Source of the DNA: Ptiloglossa arizonensis
Taxonomy: Eukaryota; Arthropoda; Insecta; Hymenoptera; Colletidae
Reading direction: 5' to 3'
Length of the DNA: 64,000 nt
NCBI RefSeq assembly: GCF_051014685.1
Contig: NC_135054.1
Span: 9,056,001 to 9,120,000, forward strand
Shown here: positions 1-13,699 of the stretch, in pieces
Numbering within the stretch: position 1 is the first letter of the stretch
Layout: every line of letters begins with the position of its first letter
Program-made: the position numbers and the translations under genes
Notes under the pieces: generated by a model
What the model was told of the DNA's origin: nothing
Seen by the model: the letters and a program-made list of their open reading frames with translations, nothing else
Databases searched by the model: none

Positions 1-109
1 AGTGTGAATGACAGGACACTTAAGGAAATGAGAGCGTTTTGTTACTTATGCTTATAAACACGGGATGAAGTGTGCACATCATATGGACATGGTTAGTGCA
101 AGTCACACA

Positions 110-800
110 AGAAAAATTTACATACACGACGGAGCACAACTTTAGTTATTGGGATATCGAAGAAGAGATTGGTCTTAATCGAAAAATTACGTCTCGAAGA
201 TTAGAATGGTACCAGTTCGATGTGCTGTAAACTCAATTTTTCGAGATACATGTTAACAAATATATATTGGTACTACTGCATTGCGTTCTAGCTATACGTG
301 TACGTACGTATCAAACACTGTAGACAAGCATAGATGACACAGTATCCGCCTTGTTTGCCGCTTACTTATTACCACGTCGCTTATTTATGTTAACAGCTCG
401 CCTATTGATCCCTAAATCATTTTTCTTTTTTAAAAACTTTGTAAAACTTAAATACAGTGAATTCTTTTATTGAGAAATATGTAGTGTATTCCTATAAGCA
501 TGTTCCCTATATTACAGGTGCTTAGGTCTGAATTAAAGTGCACACAATAATTTCATTAAAATACTGTGACGATGTGCTTGCTGCACAGTCACGAATACAG
601 TGTAATAAATAGTATCAATATAATTTTTTAATATCTCGAAAACTCATAAAATGAGTTTGCGACACATCAGACCAGTACCATTGTAATCTTTGAGACGTAA
701 TCTTTCGATTAAGACCCTCTCCCCTCTTCTCCATTGTCCTAACAACCAAAGTCGAGTCTTTACTTCTACAAACCGTCATCCAACGAAAATAAAAATGTAT
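110..800. repeat. Fold-back repeat near the window start
   Basis: About 110-250 is repeated in inverted orientation at about 632-800. Shared stretches include GGTCTTAATCGAAA, ATTACGTCTC and AATGGTAC, then CTCAATTTT/CTCATTTTATG. The loop is roughly 380 bp of AT-rich DNA. A non-autonomous DNA transposon with long terminal repeats is likely; the outer ends are unclear. Confidence 0.6.
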
Positions 801-849
801 TATATAGATTAATTTCACTTGTTCTGACATTTCGACGTCTGCGACTATT

Positions 850-3150
850 TGTTACAACTTTCTCATCATGATTAAATAACCAACTGCTTCCTGTTTTTTT
901 AGATACGTAATTTAGTACAAATGCATGTTATGTAAATATTTTTCTTCTTCGGCGAGTACCAAAGCTGGTACTGATACACTATTAACCAAATTTAATAAAA
1001 CATATTGAACTACTCTACGAAACTCTGATTTCAATAGGTATGCAGTTTTCACTAAATTTGTTTACCGTGACATTACATTTACTTTGAGTAATAAGTGTAA
1101 TCGTGGACAATGTATAATCATAAAAGTCTAACTTAATAAGACGCGGGTGCACGGAACAATGATAATTTTAACTTATCACAAAAAGGAAAACAAGGACATA
1201 ACCAACTGCTAGATAATATTGAGTATCTCTTGTAATATTCTGAAAAAAGGGTGGACACAATTGAACAGGCCCATCCAGTATGCAGTTGGAGAAGAAATAG
1301 GAAAGAAAGGAAAGTATCGCTATCCGTGAAGGCACGAATTCATTTCTCTAAGGATGGGAGAGAGAGAGAAAGAGAGAAAGAGAGAGAGAGAGAAAGTAAG
1401 GGCACTGCTATACGTGAAGGTGTGGATTCCTTTACTGAACAGAATTTTAAATGAGAGAAAGAAACAGAGAGGTATTGTATTTGTACGTTATTACATACAC
1501 CTTAACTCTAATTTAAAAATATATATACATGTTATACAAGATGCTTCAAAGGAATGTTCACACTTACATGGAGAATTTCTACATGTATTTTTTTTTGTAT
1601 CTTTTCATTTGCAATTGATTGAAATAGCAATGAGATTGACTTTGGAATAAAGAAGAAGTATACAAAACCTTTTTAACTGTGATTCATCCTTGAGATTGGC
1701 CATTTATTGCATGCTAATGATTACAAAGGGAATAGTGATCGATCAAATATACTATAGACCGATCTGTTACAAACATTGCAATTACACAAGGAGTTTTCTT
1801 ATTAAAACACATTCATAAGGCGATATTTCTTCTTCGTTCCATAAATATTCTCCGTTACTATTTTAATTAACTGCAAAGAAAAGAAACGAAGATTAGAGGG
1901 TGATTCGTTTAATTGGGAACGGTAGAATATTTCATGGGGGGTTAAACTTATCAAAAGTATGTTCTTACAAAAGTTGTTTGGCATAGAACGGCACATTAGG
2001 TAGTATAAATAATTTTCCGGTAGATATAATGGTTGCAGAGGTATCAAAGTCTAGTTAATTTGTTTTAATAGTCCCCTGTATTCCTTTATTCGTGACGCAG
2101 CAACATTTATTGAAACAAGTACAATGATCTACTGCATGATATCATTCCATGCAGAAAGATTACATAAAAGAAATTTATAGAAGTTAGATGAGGATAAATC
2201 ACTGACTGAACTCTACTTGACTATATCGATTAACTGTATCGAGTGACGTCAATTCGACTTACGTTCATCTGACTTTCATGAATTTTATGTCTTTTATTTC
2301 ACTGCTTGGAATTATATCAAGTGGTTGGTTATTATATTCCACTCAATAAACGCTGCTATATTAAGAACAAAAATATAGGGTATTATTTAAAAAATTTAAC
2401 TTGGTTTTGATACCTCTTTCACCACATCTCCAAAAAAATTATTTATACCGTATAATGGTCGCTTCTATATTAAACAACTTCTGTCAGAACATTTTTTTGA
2501 TAACTTTAATCCGTTGTGAGATATTCCACTGTTGGATCATGCTATATTAGGATTCTCGTTAGCTATCGAATCAAAACTTTTTTCGAGTTTTTTTTTGTCC
2601 CACCCTCGTAAATTATAACGAATGACAATTGATAAGAAACTGATCTCTACCAAATTTCAACGTGATTAGATACGTAATTGGGAACATATATTTGAGTTGA
2701 AATTTTTAAATCTGAACGATTTCATGGTAACTTTGGATAAACATTATGTCTCTTTTTGTTATTAAAGTGAATTAATTCATTTTTTCTAGAGGTAGTTCAA
2801 GATCTATATATCTGTAAAGTTTTTCATAATACTACTAACCGATCTTTCAATCGCATTTGTACATTTATTTATGAGTGAATGTTTTGAAAAAATTGTAATA
2901 TGAGTAAAAAATCAACTGTAATACTTGCAAAATTTTCAAAGTTCAGCGGATATTTCTGAGAATTCAACATATTTTCTCTGTCAGGCAGTGGTTTTTTTTT
3001 TATAATGTCACTGATGGTAAAAGATTTTGCTTCTGAATTCTTTCTGGCTTTTTGACTTTTGTATAACTATTCTTATTCCACTTTCTTCTCCTTTATTACT
3101 TATATTTGTTATTTTGGAAAGGCTTGTGGCAAATATTGAACAGTATGGTA
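850..3150. other. AT-rich DNA without a supported gene
   Basis: Apart from the GA repeat at 1356-1402 I see no coding region, RNA gene or transposon end here. The open frames are short and lack any family signature. Confidence 0.5.
1356..1402. repeat. (GA)n simple repeat
   Basis: A purine-rich GAGAGA/GAAAGA run. It is open in several frames, giving spurious reading frames around 1251-1650. Confidence 0.9.
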
Positions 3151-3151
3151 C

Positions 3152-3201
3152 TAGATTGCTCAATAAATTTTATCGAACGACAAAACTTATTAAACAACCT
3201 A
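3152..3201. mobile_element. 50-bp palindromic mariner-like mini-element
   Basis: TAGATTGCTCAATAAATTTT, a 10-base centre (ATCGAACGAC), then the inverted arm ending CAACCTA. It is nearly identical to 6991-7040, including several bases outside both ends. The arms resemble mariner terminal repeats brought together with nothing between. Confidence 0.65.
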
Positions 3202-3259
3202 TTACTAAACAAAGCCTTTTGGTCTTGTTTGGAGGTATCCTGGTTATCTTTATTAATCT

Positions 3260-4850
3260 TTGAAGTATTAAAACTGTATTTTTACCATGTTTAATCATAT
3301 AGTCTTTCTCTTTGCATAGGAAACAGATTAATTGTTCAGTCGACAGATAAATCCAAAATACTATATTTTGATCATTTATTTGGAGAGTATCCAACAACTT
3401 TTCAATATCTTCCGATTGCACGTGCGTTTGGCTACAGAAGCTGAGTAAGTGAGAACACCTCGGGACAGTTATACCTATTCTGATGCTTGTAATTTACGAA
3501 GTCGGTTTTATATTTAATTTGAGCAATTCTTCCTCAATAATGGCTCTAGGTATGATTGGACAAACATTGGATAGAATAATACGCTCTGACTTAGATATTA
3601 GCGGAATTTCTAAAGTATACATTCCAATATTTACTTTCTTGTGATTGTCAATTACCAATTAGGTCGATTAGGTAATTGTGATTACCTTCTTTGTACTCAA
3701 ATATATACATACACGACCATGGGAAATACATGAGATGTATCGAACGTTGTTTGGGTGAACCAGATTACCTATCGCCATTGTACAATCTTGCAACCATAGA
3801 TCGAGTCTAAAACTATCACTTGTTCCTTTGTGGGATATTGAACTTGTCGCCTAAAACATTATAAAATTAACTTTTGCTGCAACCAAAGCTATATTTCCAG
3901 AAGAATTTAGCTAAAAACTTAGCCTCTCGTCAAGTGTCATTCGTTACAATTTACGGGGTGTGCAACAAAAAATGATCGAAAATCAACAAATGAGGACCCT
4001 CCTGATCCGTATACATACATCAAAGATTTTCTATATAAGTGTTAACATCTTTTGAAAATACTCTACATAATATTTATTCACAAATGTATCTGAAGCAAAT
4101 AGTTTCAAATATTCTCATATCTGAAAAAAATTTAGATCTTATAGTTTTATTATGTTTTATTGATATGTATTCATCTTAGAGTTACAAGAACTTCCATTGC
4201 CTACTTAACTTTTTCCTCGTGCTCGCTCGCTCACCATTCTCCTTGCTCTATTCTTAGGTTTTTCTTTCTTCTTTCTATGCTTATACTTTTTAGTCTTGTT
4301 TTGTTTTATATTGACCTTTAATTGACCTTTATATAGAATGTTTCCTTTCTAATCACTTTATAATCACTTTATAAAGTTTAACTAAGTCGTATGAAATCAT
4401 ACTTATAGTCAATAAAATGTTTAGATAATTAAAAAATAAAATGTACCTTCATAGTAAATGTAATATTAAGAGTATCTTTTTTTAATAATTATGTTTCTAG
4501 AAACTTTCATGAAAAAGACAACAGATATTGGTTAAAGTTTTAAAATAATATATTTTATCCTTTCTTTACTTTTATATTTGTAATCATTTAATATTTAATG
4601 TTCTACTAATAAAATTCGAAAATAATGCTACCTTTATAAAAAAAGAAGTACCGAAATAATATTTTCAAATTATAGATAAATAAACAATATTAATACAGTA
4701 TAGTCTGTCTAACAAGATTGTATCCGGTATATTTGCAAAACTATTTATTATATTATAATGAAATCAATTTTCCATACTCTACTTATTTAATACTAAAACA
4801 AATTGCATCTTTTGAGTACACTGTCGACTAAATTGATTGCATACTGTTAA
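3260..4850. other. AT-rich DNA without a supported gene
   Basis: I see only very short tandem duplications (for example near 4315-4375). No gene or element is supported. Confidence 0.5.
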
Positions 4851-5560
4851 GGTGAACACCTCCATACTTAACGTATTTGTTGTACTATTTGATAGTTCAC
4901 ACTTTGTTTTTTGAAGTTTTAACTTCACGTATCCCCAAACATTACCAATCAGGTTCGTATCAGGTGACTATAACGATCAATCCAAAACATTGATTCCCTT
5001 GCAGAATCTAATCTTCATTTTTTCTTTGGAACCACTTATTTGCAAATGGTACTAAAGTTCTCTGATAAATTTTAACCATCTTTTAGGCAACCAAATTATC
5101 TGTAAAAATAAATAATGAGCCAAATCCTTGCTTCGAGAAACAACTTCAAATGTGCACCTTTGCAGAATGTTTAACAGTCCTCTGAAGAAGTTTGTTCTTG
5201 GAAGTTGAACAAAATCGACGAGTAGTAGGTCATATTAAAAAAAAAAGGTTTGTTTAAAAGAATTATGTTGTCCTGATTTCGATCAATATTTAGGTATGCC
5301 TAAACGATTCTTCTCTCGATGTGCTCCGATATTTTACATTTTGAGTGCATAAGTGTACTCTGAATGGTCTCACGAGATATAATTAAATCTTTCTTTTTCA
5401 ATATTACCTGTTTTCAATACAGGAATGGGCAAGGGTGTGTAGAAAACATCTTCACCATACGAACAAAAATTGAGACTTTCCCTAGATATAGGAATTTCCA
5501 TGATTACGGTTACCAGATAAAAATTTTGTAGGACACGTTCTTGTTAGACAAACTGTACAA
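4850..5560 (-). pseudogene. Tc1/IS630-family transposase relic
   Basis: Reading the minus strand from 5200 down: GFGSLFIFTDNLVA, a stop, KMVKIYQRTLVPFANKWFQ, then LQGNQ, then SPDTNLIGNVWGYVKLK. These are the central and last catalytic regions of a Tc1-type transposase. The expected Glu in the IENVW position reads Gly, the DNDPKH stretch is reduced, and several stops are present. Remnants of the helix-turn-helix part lie at 5290-5560. Its sequence differs clearly from the Tc1 element at 41.4 kb, so it is a separate family. Confidence 0.7.
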
Positions 5561-5599
5561 AATCGTAATTTTTCGATGTTATTTAAGGGATTGATTCAT

Positions 5600-6950
5600 G
5601 AACAACTTGATTTATGTGATAATTCATTAATGTATGATTGTTAAATTGTTACCATTATTATAATTTGAACTTACAAATTCTATGTAAATACACAAATTTA
5701 ATAACATTATTAAAAATGGTTACGAAACTATTTGCTTCATTTAATATTACGACCAGATAATTTTGATTAATAATTGTAATTTTAGAACTCGAATCGATTA
5801 ATATTAATTTTAACTAAGTGGAAGTTAAATGTTCTAAATATTGAAGATTTTATTGTAGACAATTTATTATAATCATTTTTGACAATTCAACATTTCCTCT
5901 ACAGTGACGCAGAGGTGTACTACTTTCATTATGCCTATAATAACATCGAAGATTCTCTCTCCTTCCCTCAACATTTTCGATTTCACACTTGTACATACTA
6001 TATTTTCAAACAGTAGACAGCTATCGTATTGACGAATTTAATTCACAAAAGGCCATTAATAGGCCACTTGATGGATGACTATAGTTGTCCTCCACGAAAC
6101 GATCTGTAGGTAGAAACGATTTTAGTTATTTACTGCATCATTGCGCAAATAATGCAAGAATCGTTTCATATTGAACATTTTTGAAATTACGTTATTTCGA
6201 ACACTATTTTATTTTAAAAATAGCGTTTGAAAATAATAATAGTGCGCTCGAGGTAACGAAGGAATAAAATATTATTGTTTGTGGCACTGCTGTTAGCGGC
6301 CCGTAAGACCATACCGCTTTTTCGTTGACTCTGCCATAGCGAAAGGGTTAGTAATATAATGATTCAATATTAAATATTTAATCCAAAATGTTGTTTTCTA
6401 TTTGTTTGCTTTTATAATTCAATGTATTTTTTTTTTTTTTTATAGATTTTCGTTGAAATTTGTAAAATAGGTCTTTAAAATGTACACAACTGCAGTAATT
6501 CCTCACTTAAAGAGAATTTTTATACTGGGACTTGAGATCGGGAATCGTTTCCATTAATGTTTATACATTTTCAACTCAAACGATCAGTAGTCGTGGTATC
6601 AGTAGTCATTTAACAACTTGAATGCCTGTACTTCAAAGTGGTGCAATACGCGTATCGATGTGGCAGTTAATACTGTAAAAAAAAAAAACACACATGAAAA
6701 ATCTAAGTTACAGGACAAAGAAGTAGAAACGAATCTTATCCAGATTCAATAAACACGGTCTTATAGCCAACGAATCGTTACTTCGCTGAGAAAAACTCAT
6801 TCAGCGACTCACACTTGACAAGTATATGACTTTACAGCCCTTTCGAAACTAACGTAACAAGATCATTATACTTCTACTGTTAATTGTACGTTTAGGAAAG
6901 AATCGCTTCTACGCTAGTGGTGATATTGTAACTAGGTTTTTCAACTGAGT
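5600..6950. other. AT-rich DNA without a supported gene
   Basis: Nothing definite is seen. The GC-richer patch near 6240-6350 has no coding signature. Confidence 0.4.
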
Positions 6951-6990
6951 ATACTAAGTTGTTCAATAAGTTTTGATAAAAGTATAGTAC

Positions 6991-7040
6991 TAGGTTGCTC
7001 AATAAGTTTTATCGAACGACAAAACTTATTGTACAACCTA
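6991..7040. mobile_element. 50-bp palindromic mariner-like mini-element
   Basis: TAGGTTGCTCAATAAGTTTT, the same centre as at 3152, and the inverted arm ending CAACCTA. A further single arm (AAGTTGTTCAATAAGTTTTG) lies just upstream at about 6957-6976. Confidence 0.65.
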
Positions 7041-7136
7041 TTACGTACTCGGATAACTCGTTGTAGCTTAACCTCCTTATTGGACAATATCGTTATCTAT
7101 GTCTCGTTTAAAGATCGCCGGTGGTCTCGTCTTTAA

Positions 7137-7154
7137 CACGTTTACTGTCACACG
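7137..7154. mobile_element. Single TTAA-flanked end (CACGTTTACTG)
   Basis: TTAA followed by CACGTTTACTGTCACACG resembles the left end of the MITE at 14721-14960. No matching right end was found nearby. Confidence 0.35.
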
Positions 7155-8186
7155 TCACATATGGGTGATGCACCGATGTTCCTTAGAAATCATCACGTAC
7201 GTGTAACAGCAATGATTTTCTATTTTATGTCCGAATGAACAAATGAAATATGATCTGTGAGCCAATATCATCGTTATGTGGCATACATTATTCGGTCGGT
7301 CGGTTTAACAATAATATATTCTATTTGTACAAAGTTAATTCTTTAAAATCTATTTTCTAAAAATACGTTGCTTATGTTTCATAATTATTTGAATTCGAAG
7401 TAACATTTTATCATTGTGCTAACATTGTAATATTTCGCGGAACATTTCGATTTAAAAAATTCAAGAGTAATTCGTGTAACATATAACTAAAAATATTCCA
7501 AATGAGTTCCTATGTAAATACATAAAAGTGCAATGAAAAATAGAAAAATTCTTAATTTGCAGTAAGTAGACACACGAATATCACGTATTCGGCATTGCTT
7601 TGAAGTTTCGATCGCTTACTTTTGCTTTGTCTCGGTCATTCTCGGTATTGCATTTCATTGCCTGCTTTCTTCGTGCAGTTTGTGTTTTATGCACCCGTTT
7701 GAGTTTGATCAGTTGTGAGACAAAATTTTCTGCCACATCTCAGTTAAAGGTAACTGAGGATGGTTGCGTGCTAGATCTTTAAGCGAGGAACTACTATATA
7801 TTTATACAATTTTAAATTCTTCAAGATAAAGTAATTAATACTATTGCATTTTATTTATTTTAGTTCGGAAAATATATCTGGCAAAAATTGTATTATGCCG
7901 AGTGTTAACATTGTTGGAAAATATTTTGAATATGTATAAGTAAAATTTTCAAGTTACTTTATAGTTAATCGTCAAAAGTTATTAAACACAACAACTGTAG
8001 TATATGAGATATATTGCTGTAATATCTTGCTCATTTTGCAAAAATTACTTTATTATCAATTAGAATAAATTCAGAGGATCGCGCATAAAAATTTTAATGG
8101 TCAAAAAATAATGTCCACCATAGTCTCCAATGTCCATGCATGCAAAAAGAGCAGTTGGTCATCCCTGCTATAAAGATTACTGTTAA

Positions 8187-9369
8187 CCCTTAACTACTAT
8201 ATACGTTAAAACTTATATAACTGTGTTATTAGATACATATAAGTGCTGAATAAAGATAAAATCCAATTACAAAAACTTTATACATTAATAGTGAAGAGAT
8301 CCAAGCTTGATAGAACAATAGCAAATGTATTGAAAACCTTTTTTTCTTTGTAATTATCTATTATCACCATTTATATGCCATTTTAATTATAACTAGTTTA
8401 TGAGGTTGGTTTTTGTTTTTTCTTAAAGAATCTTGTGAATTTTGACAAAAAGAATAAGTTACGAACAAAAATCAAACATTGTTCACAAACCAGATCATAT
8501 ATTTTTATAACATCGTATATAATTGCAGATTGGAACATTAGATTGTGTGTAGGGTTACTTTGTTTTTTCGTTTCAAACAAGAACTTTTAACAGAAACACA
8601 CATACGTGTACTATTAGTACACTACCACATATACTCAAAGAAACGAAAAATACAAATAAAACTGTCATATGTAATAGACCAGATATTACGCTACTTGACA
8701 AAAATAAAAAGAAAACATAAATAATAAGAAATAGACATCACATTCCCGAACGATACAAACATAATACAAAAGGAACAGGAAAAAATTACGAAATACATAC
8801 CACTAACAAACGAAATTAGAACAATATTAGCACAAGTAGTCAAGCTTGAAGCACAAGTAGAACATTCTTTATCAAAATTATCTACTTCATCTTTCCTAAG
8901 GTTGTAATAGATGATAGTTTCAGGCTTGTTCGTATCAGAACCTTAACTTACAGAATGTTGCATTAATAAAATTAAAGTTACTGATTTTTGCTTTGCAAAA
9001 AACATATGAAAGAATGGTTATTTTTTCTGCAAAACTAAATAGTGACAAATGCGATTCTCGAACTTTATTTGACAAAAACAGGACAGGAATCTCTTATAAT
9101 TTTGTTTTCAAAGTTCCAACATAAATAAGACCTCTTTTAGATAATTCTTTTACACGTTTGATGGAACTGAACCAATTGTCCCCAATTACGTTACTCCTCG
9201 TATTTTCCATTGGTTTTTTAATCTTGTGATTGCTTCAGGTGGTATAGCGAACCTTTGTCTTTCATTATCTGCCAACAAAATTTTGATCAGTAAACCATCT
9301 AGGAAATAAAGAAATAGAGAAGAATAAAAATTAGAAGTGGTGTCACAGATGTACCATAGTAGTTAAGGG
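8187..9369 (-). mobile_element. PiggyBac-like element with terminal repeats
   Basis: The left end is TTAA then CCCTTAACTACTAT. The right end is its exact complement, ATAGTAGTTAAGGG, then TTGA, one change from TTAA. The 1183-bp interval holds a piggyBac-type transposase relic on the minus strand. Ends, target site and content agree, so this is a decayed internally deleted copy. Confidence 0.8.
8850..9240 (-). pseudogene. PiggyBac-family transposase relic
   Basis: The minus strand reads GDNWFSSIKRVKELSKRG, then LIYVGTLKTK, a stop, EIPVLFLSNKVRESHLSLFSF, and after frame changes DEVDNFDKECSTC. DNWF(T/S)S, the VGT(L/I)..NK..IP block and the (G)VD..D..CS block are characteristic of piggyBac transposases, which cut and paste at TTAA. 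The 5' half of the gene is missing and stops are frequent. Confidence 0.8.
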
Positions 9370-9399
9370 TTGAAAAATTAATTGGAATCGGTCCAACGA

Positions 9400-12300
9400 A
9401 AGGAGTCTGAAATCGATGTATATTTATACCGACCACGAACAATTCCACATCATAATGAACAAACTATTGTTCATAAAAGTAATATCTTATTTCCATATGC
9501 TTAGATAGAAATCTGAGAATTCGAAAGTATTGTACTCATGCCTCTCGAGCACGTGCATTTCTTTAGATCTGCTGACTTGTCTCGTTGGATCGACTATAAA
9601 TATACTAATATATAAAAATTCTGAAAAAATATTGTAAATTACAATTCTAAAAATATATCAATGATATATACATAATTTCTATCTTCTTTAAAAACAGAAA
9701 TAGATTTATCCTTTCAAATGTCTCGAAAAGAAAGCGTTTTAATCTTAAGTAAACAATAGGTATAAAAAGAATACCTAGGGACCAGACAGGTGATGTTTTA
9801 AGAATTATTAATTCTAACGTATTTGTTAATGCTTAAATATACATAAATATCTGCATTTTTCTAATATTGAGTAGTAATAGACTGAGATACAGACCGCAAT
9901 TCAAATACTTTTATGAATATTAATAATGTCTTTCATTTTCTGCCATAAACTGCAAGTATCCTTTGGAATGTTAGTTTGTTCTACCTCATGAAATAAATTT
10001 TGAATTAGGTTCTTTCATCGCAAATAATTATTTTCTTTGACAATTCTTATCAGTACTGTACACTAATGTAAATAATAGAAATGGGTGTACAAAGTAACAT
10101 CCTGTAAGGACGAAAATAATCGTTTATATAATATATTTATGTAAGTAGTTAAGGGTATTGAAAAGTATTATGTAGAAAATGATGAAAATCATACAAATTA
10201 GTTTATATTAATCTATAATTATTTAATTATATTTTTGTAATTATTTTATCATTCTGTATTATGATAATGTCTAGAAGTGAAAGGACAAGTATACAAAACG
10301 CCGAGTGCGAATACTTATTATTTCTATAAATGCATAATGTTAGATAAGTTTTAATTATATAAAACAATGTGCCTGTTTTTCAATTCAGCAATAAGAATTG
10401 AATCATATTAATAAATAAAGAGCAATTGTATTTTGTTTGTTAATTTGCATTTTAATATAAAGCGCAAAGAATTTTTATGTATGAAACTTGCTGAAGGTAG
10501 AGGTAGGGAGTCTGAAAGCCGTGTATAAAAATTTTCATTGTATTAAATATTTTCAGTGCACATTATTACTTCATATTAATATGTGCTATATTTAACAGTT
10601 TATAAATTTCAATACAAAAAACAAAGATAATTCGTAATGCGTATGCATATTTCATGATCAAAAAGATTCTCTAACAAGAATAGTCTATAACAAATTCTTG
10701 GGGATTTTTAAGAAATTTGAAAAAATGAATATAGGTATAGATCGCAGTCATAGATAACAATCTCTAGAATATTTCACTCCAATATATATATTTTTTATAA
10801 ACAAATCAAATTTGAAACACAGAGGTCTTTAAGTTTGACTATTTCTTAAAAAAAAATTTTCGGGCAAGTTTTTTTCAATTTTTTTTCATAATTAAATTGC
10901 ATACAATCTTGTATGCTAAGTATTACAATCTTTTCACATAAATTTATCTTGATAAATATGCAGATGACACTTGATAATAATTTAATACACATTCTAAAAA
11001 ATAGGCTGAACCTTAGAATCCTGAAATTGTGACTTTCTTTAAAATAAATAAATATATGTGTATCACATTAACTAAATACATATATAATACATATATACAT
11101 ACATTTATATATTATATAGTGTGTATGTGCATGCGTGTGATGTGTATACAGTATACTACTCTTTATGAAAGTATTAGTAATGGATTCAGAAGGTCTATCC
11201 GAATGAAAAGAAATTCAAACATGATCTCCTCAAACTATTTTAATTATACGTAGTTGAATGTTTTTTAGAAATTATTCAACTAAACTATAATTAAAAATAG
11301 TCTAAAGCTTTATTAATACACAGTAGAGAATTTTTTGTCGGAACTGGTCAAACTCAAACGAGTCCTGCTCAAAGAGGACAGTGAATGGGATACAATGAGA
11401 TGAAGCTCGGCCAATCGAATTTTGTTTTCATAAGTGTGATAATATATTTTTGAAAGTAATGGCCGTTTGAGTCGAAAGAACACGAATAGTGGCGGGTTTG
11501 ACTCCTGAGCACGAAACAGAGCAACAAAATTTATCAATACCCGAAACATTACTGTACAAGACAGTTAATCTTTCAAACTTTCAAATCGTTATTCTTGATT
11601 GTTTATTTAAAAAAACACATTGAAATGAAATATATTCTACAGAATGTCATCTTTGATCTCGATATTTCTCATTGTAATTTGATTAAAATCCTTGGGAGAT
11701 CAAGTGTAGATTCTCTTTGTATGTAGGTATACGATAAATGTACAAAACATTGAAGTAGCATCGGAATTTCAAACTTGTTTTTTTAGAATTTAAGATATAC
11801 GCAGAACAATTTTCTTTTGAATTATCATTTTATTTTTATTCAACAAATCACCTTGCCTTTGTATTCTGAGTTTTGTGATCTTCTGTACATATGTATATAA
11901 AATAAATTATGCGCCATAGTGCACGTATATGAATAAAATGAATTGATGACAAATTCAATACGTACATATAATAATAAATTTCTAGATCCATTAGTTATGC
12001 ACGCATACACGCAAATATCCTGATAATTCTATCGTTAACAATTTCTTAAAATTGGCTTGAAAAATACTTAAAATGTTCACAAAATTAAAGAATCGATTAG
12101 CACAAAAACTGTTCAAGGGACAGGAATATTCACCTTTCCTCAAAGGTACAAGACATCTAAATAAGAAAACGGTTCCTCCAACGAGGAAAATTGTATTATA
12201 CGCTTGTATACCTTCTGCAATTTAACATACAATTATCATTAATTTGTTGTTGTATGTATAGAGTATTCAACGATTTTTAAATTTGTTTAAAAAAATATTC

Positions 12301-13560
12301 TATACCTAAGTCTATGTAAAAAAATATAATTTTTACTATAATAAATATGCTCACATCTTTTAAACACTCGAGTAATATTTTACAAAATATAAGAAAACTA
12401 AAATGATCAATACATACTCTTGGAATAAAATTTGATTGTAATTTAAATTATGTAATAATGGCTTATAGTATTTTTCATAAGTATTAATTTACATAGCCTA
12501 CGCGTATAAGTATCTGACATCATATATGGAGTGTTTACATTATTATTATTATTTTCTTATGAATCAATGGCGTAAGAACGGAATGGGAGAAGAAACAACT
12601 TCATTCTTTTTATACAAAATTTACAATAAATTTACAAACATGAATACGAGCAATATTTGTTTAAATCGAGAGTTACAAATATATTTGTATTATATACATA
12701 AAAGCAACTGTCAAGATAAATCCAGCAACACATCGCACTATAATTTTCAAAGTCGTGTAATGCAATAAATAAACAATAATAAAGTAGAATACATTGAAAT
12801 TGGAGTTTTAAGAGAAATTTGGAAATTTAACAGTTGCTTAATCCTTGTGTGAACATTATTATATTACATGTTGATTACTAAATACGTTGCAACAGCTACT
12901 AGCGCATAATATAACAATTATCATCCTCAAAAATTTTTAAACATATTTATAATTCAACATTTATTGTAAATTTTTATAACTGGCTTAGGTATTCCTTATA
13001 AAAGGTATTGTCTGTTCGTCCATTTTGTTTTGTGTCATTCATATAAGAAAGATACTAGACAATAATAACATGAACAATCAAACAATTTTATATTAGCATA
13101 TTTTTTGTATTAATTTTACATTAATACATTTTTTATATCAAATTTCTATACAAACATTTATGTATATATATATAAAGCCCGTCATTTCACTTTCTTTCGT
13201 ATAAAACTTACTACTCCCAATATTCCAAGTCTGAAGGACACGATCGAACGCAAACTGGTAAACGAGAAATAATTAATCGAATCGTTGCAGTGTATAAACT
13301 TAATGTGATTACAATCATTACTTTAATTCTGATGCATACAGAAATAAGAACAGTGCGCCAGTACAAATGTCCAAGATCGCTGAAAACATCATGTAGTGAA
13401 AAAAAAAACAAATGTATTAGCTTATGTTTCGATCGCGGCCTTATGCAAAATTTTAATTCGCTATTATTGTTTATAGCGGTAGTTAAGTGACTTGCCGAGG
13501 ACTGGAAAATGATTAATACATGTGGACGCAGATGAATTATACACATTTGTATGTTGGGGA
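9400..13560. other. AT-rich DNA without a supported gene
   Basis: There are many short open frames but none with coding character. At 10145-10157 AGTAGTTAAGGG repeats the piggyBac-like end motif, possibly by chance. TA and CA repeats occur near 11080-11150. Confidence 0.5.
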
Positions 13561-13563
13561 CAG

Positions 13564-13691
13564 GTGCAGCAGCCGCTGCGAAACAGCGTAGGCACCTGGG
13601 TCAGATTCGCGAGCACCCTTATCAAAGGGCTGGTGCTTTGTCGTGAATTCGGAGAGCGCAATCACAATACTGTACGCGCCTCCGCGAAGAG
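13564..13691 (+). other. GC- and CpG-rich island, possible exon
   Basis: A sharply GC-rich stretch in AT-rich DNA. The + strand is open through it (from ATG 13522) and it ends at a good donor, AG|gttagt. The acceptor side is weak, so it could be a first exon. The peptide (contains LRNSVGTWVRFASTLIKG) matches nothing I recognise, and I found no downstream exon. A decayed transposon piece is equally possible. Confidence 0.25.
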
Positions 13692-13699
13692 GTTAGTTC

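Noticed and set aside
1251..1650. Arg/Glu-rich frames around 1.3 kb
   Set aside because: They come from the GA microsatellite.
10145..10157. Third piggyBac-like end (AGTAGTTAAGGG)
   Set aside because: Only 12 bp match and no TTAA or partner end; could be chance.
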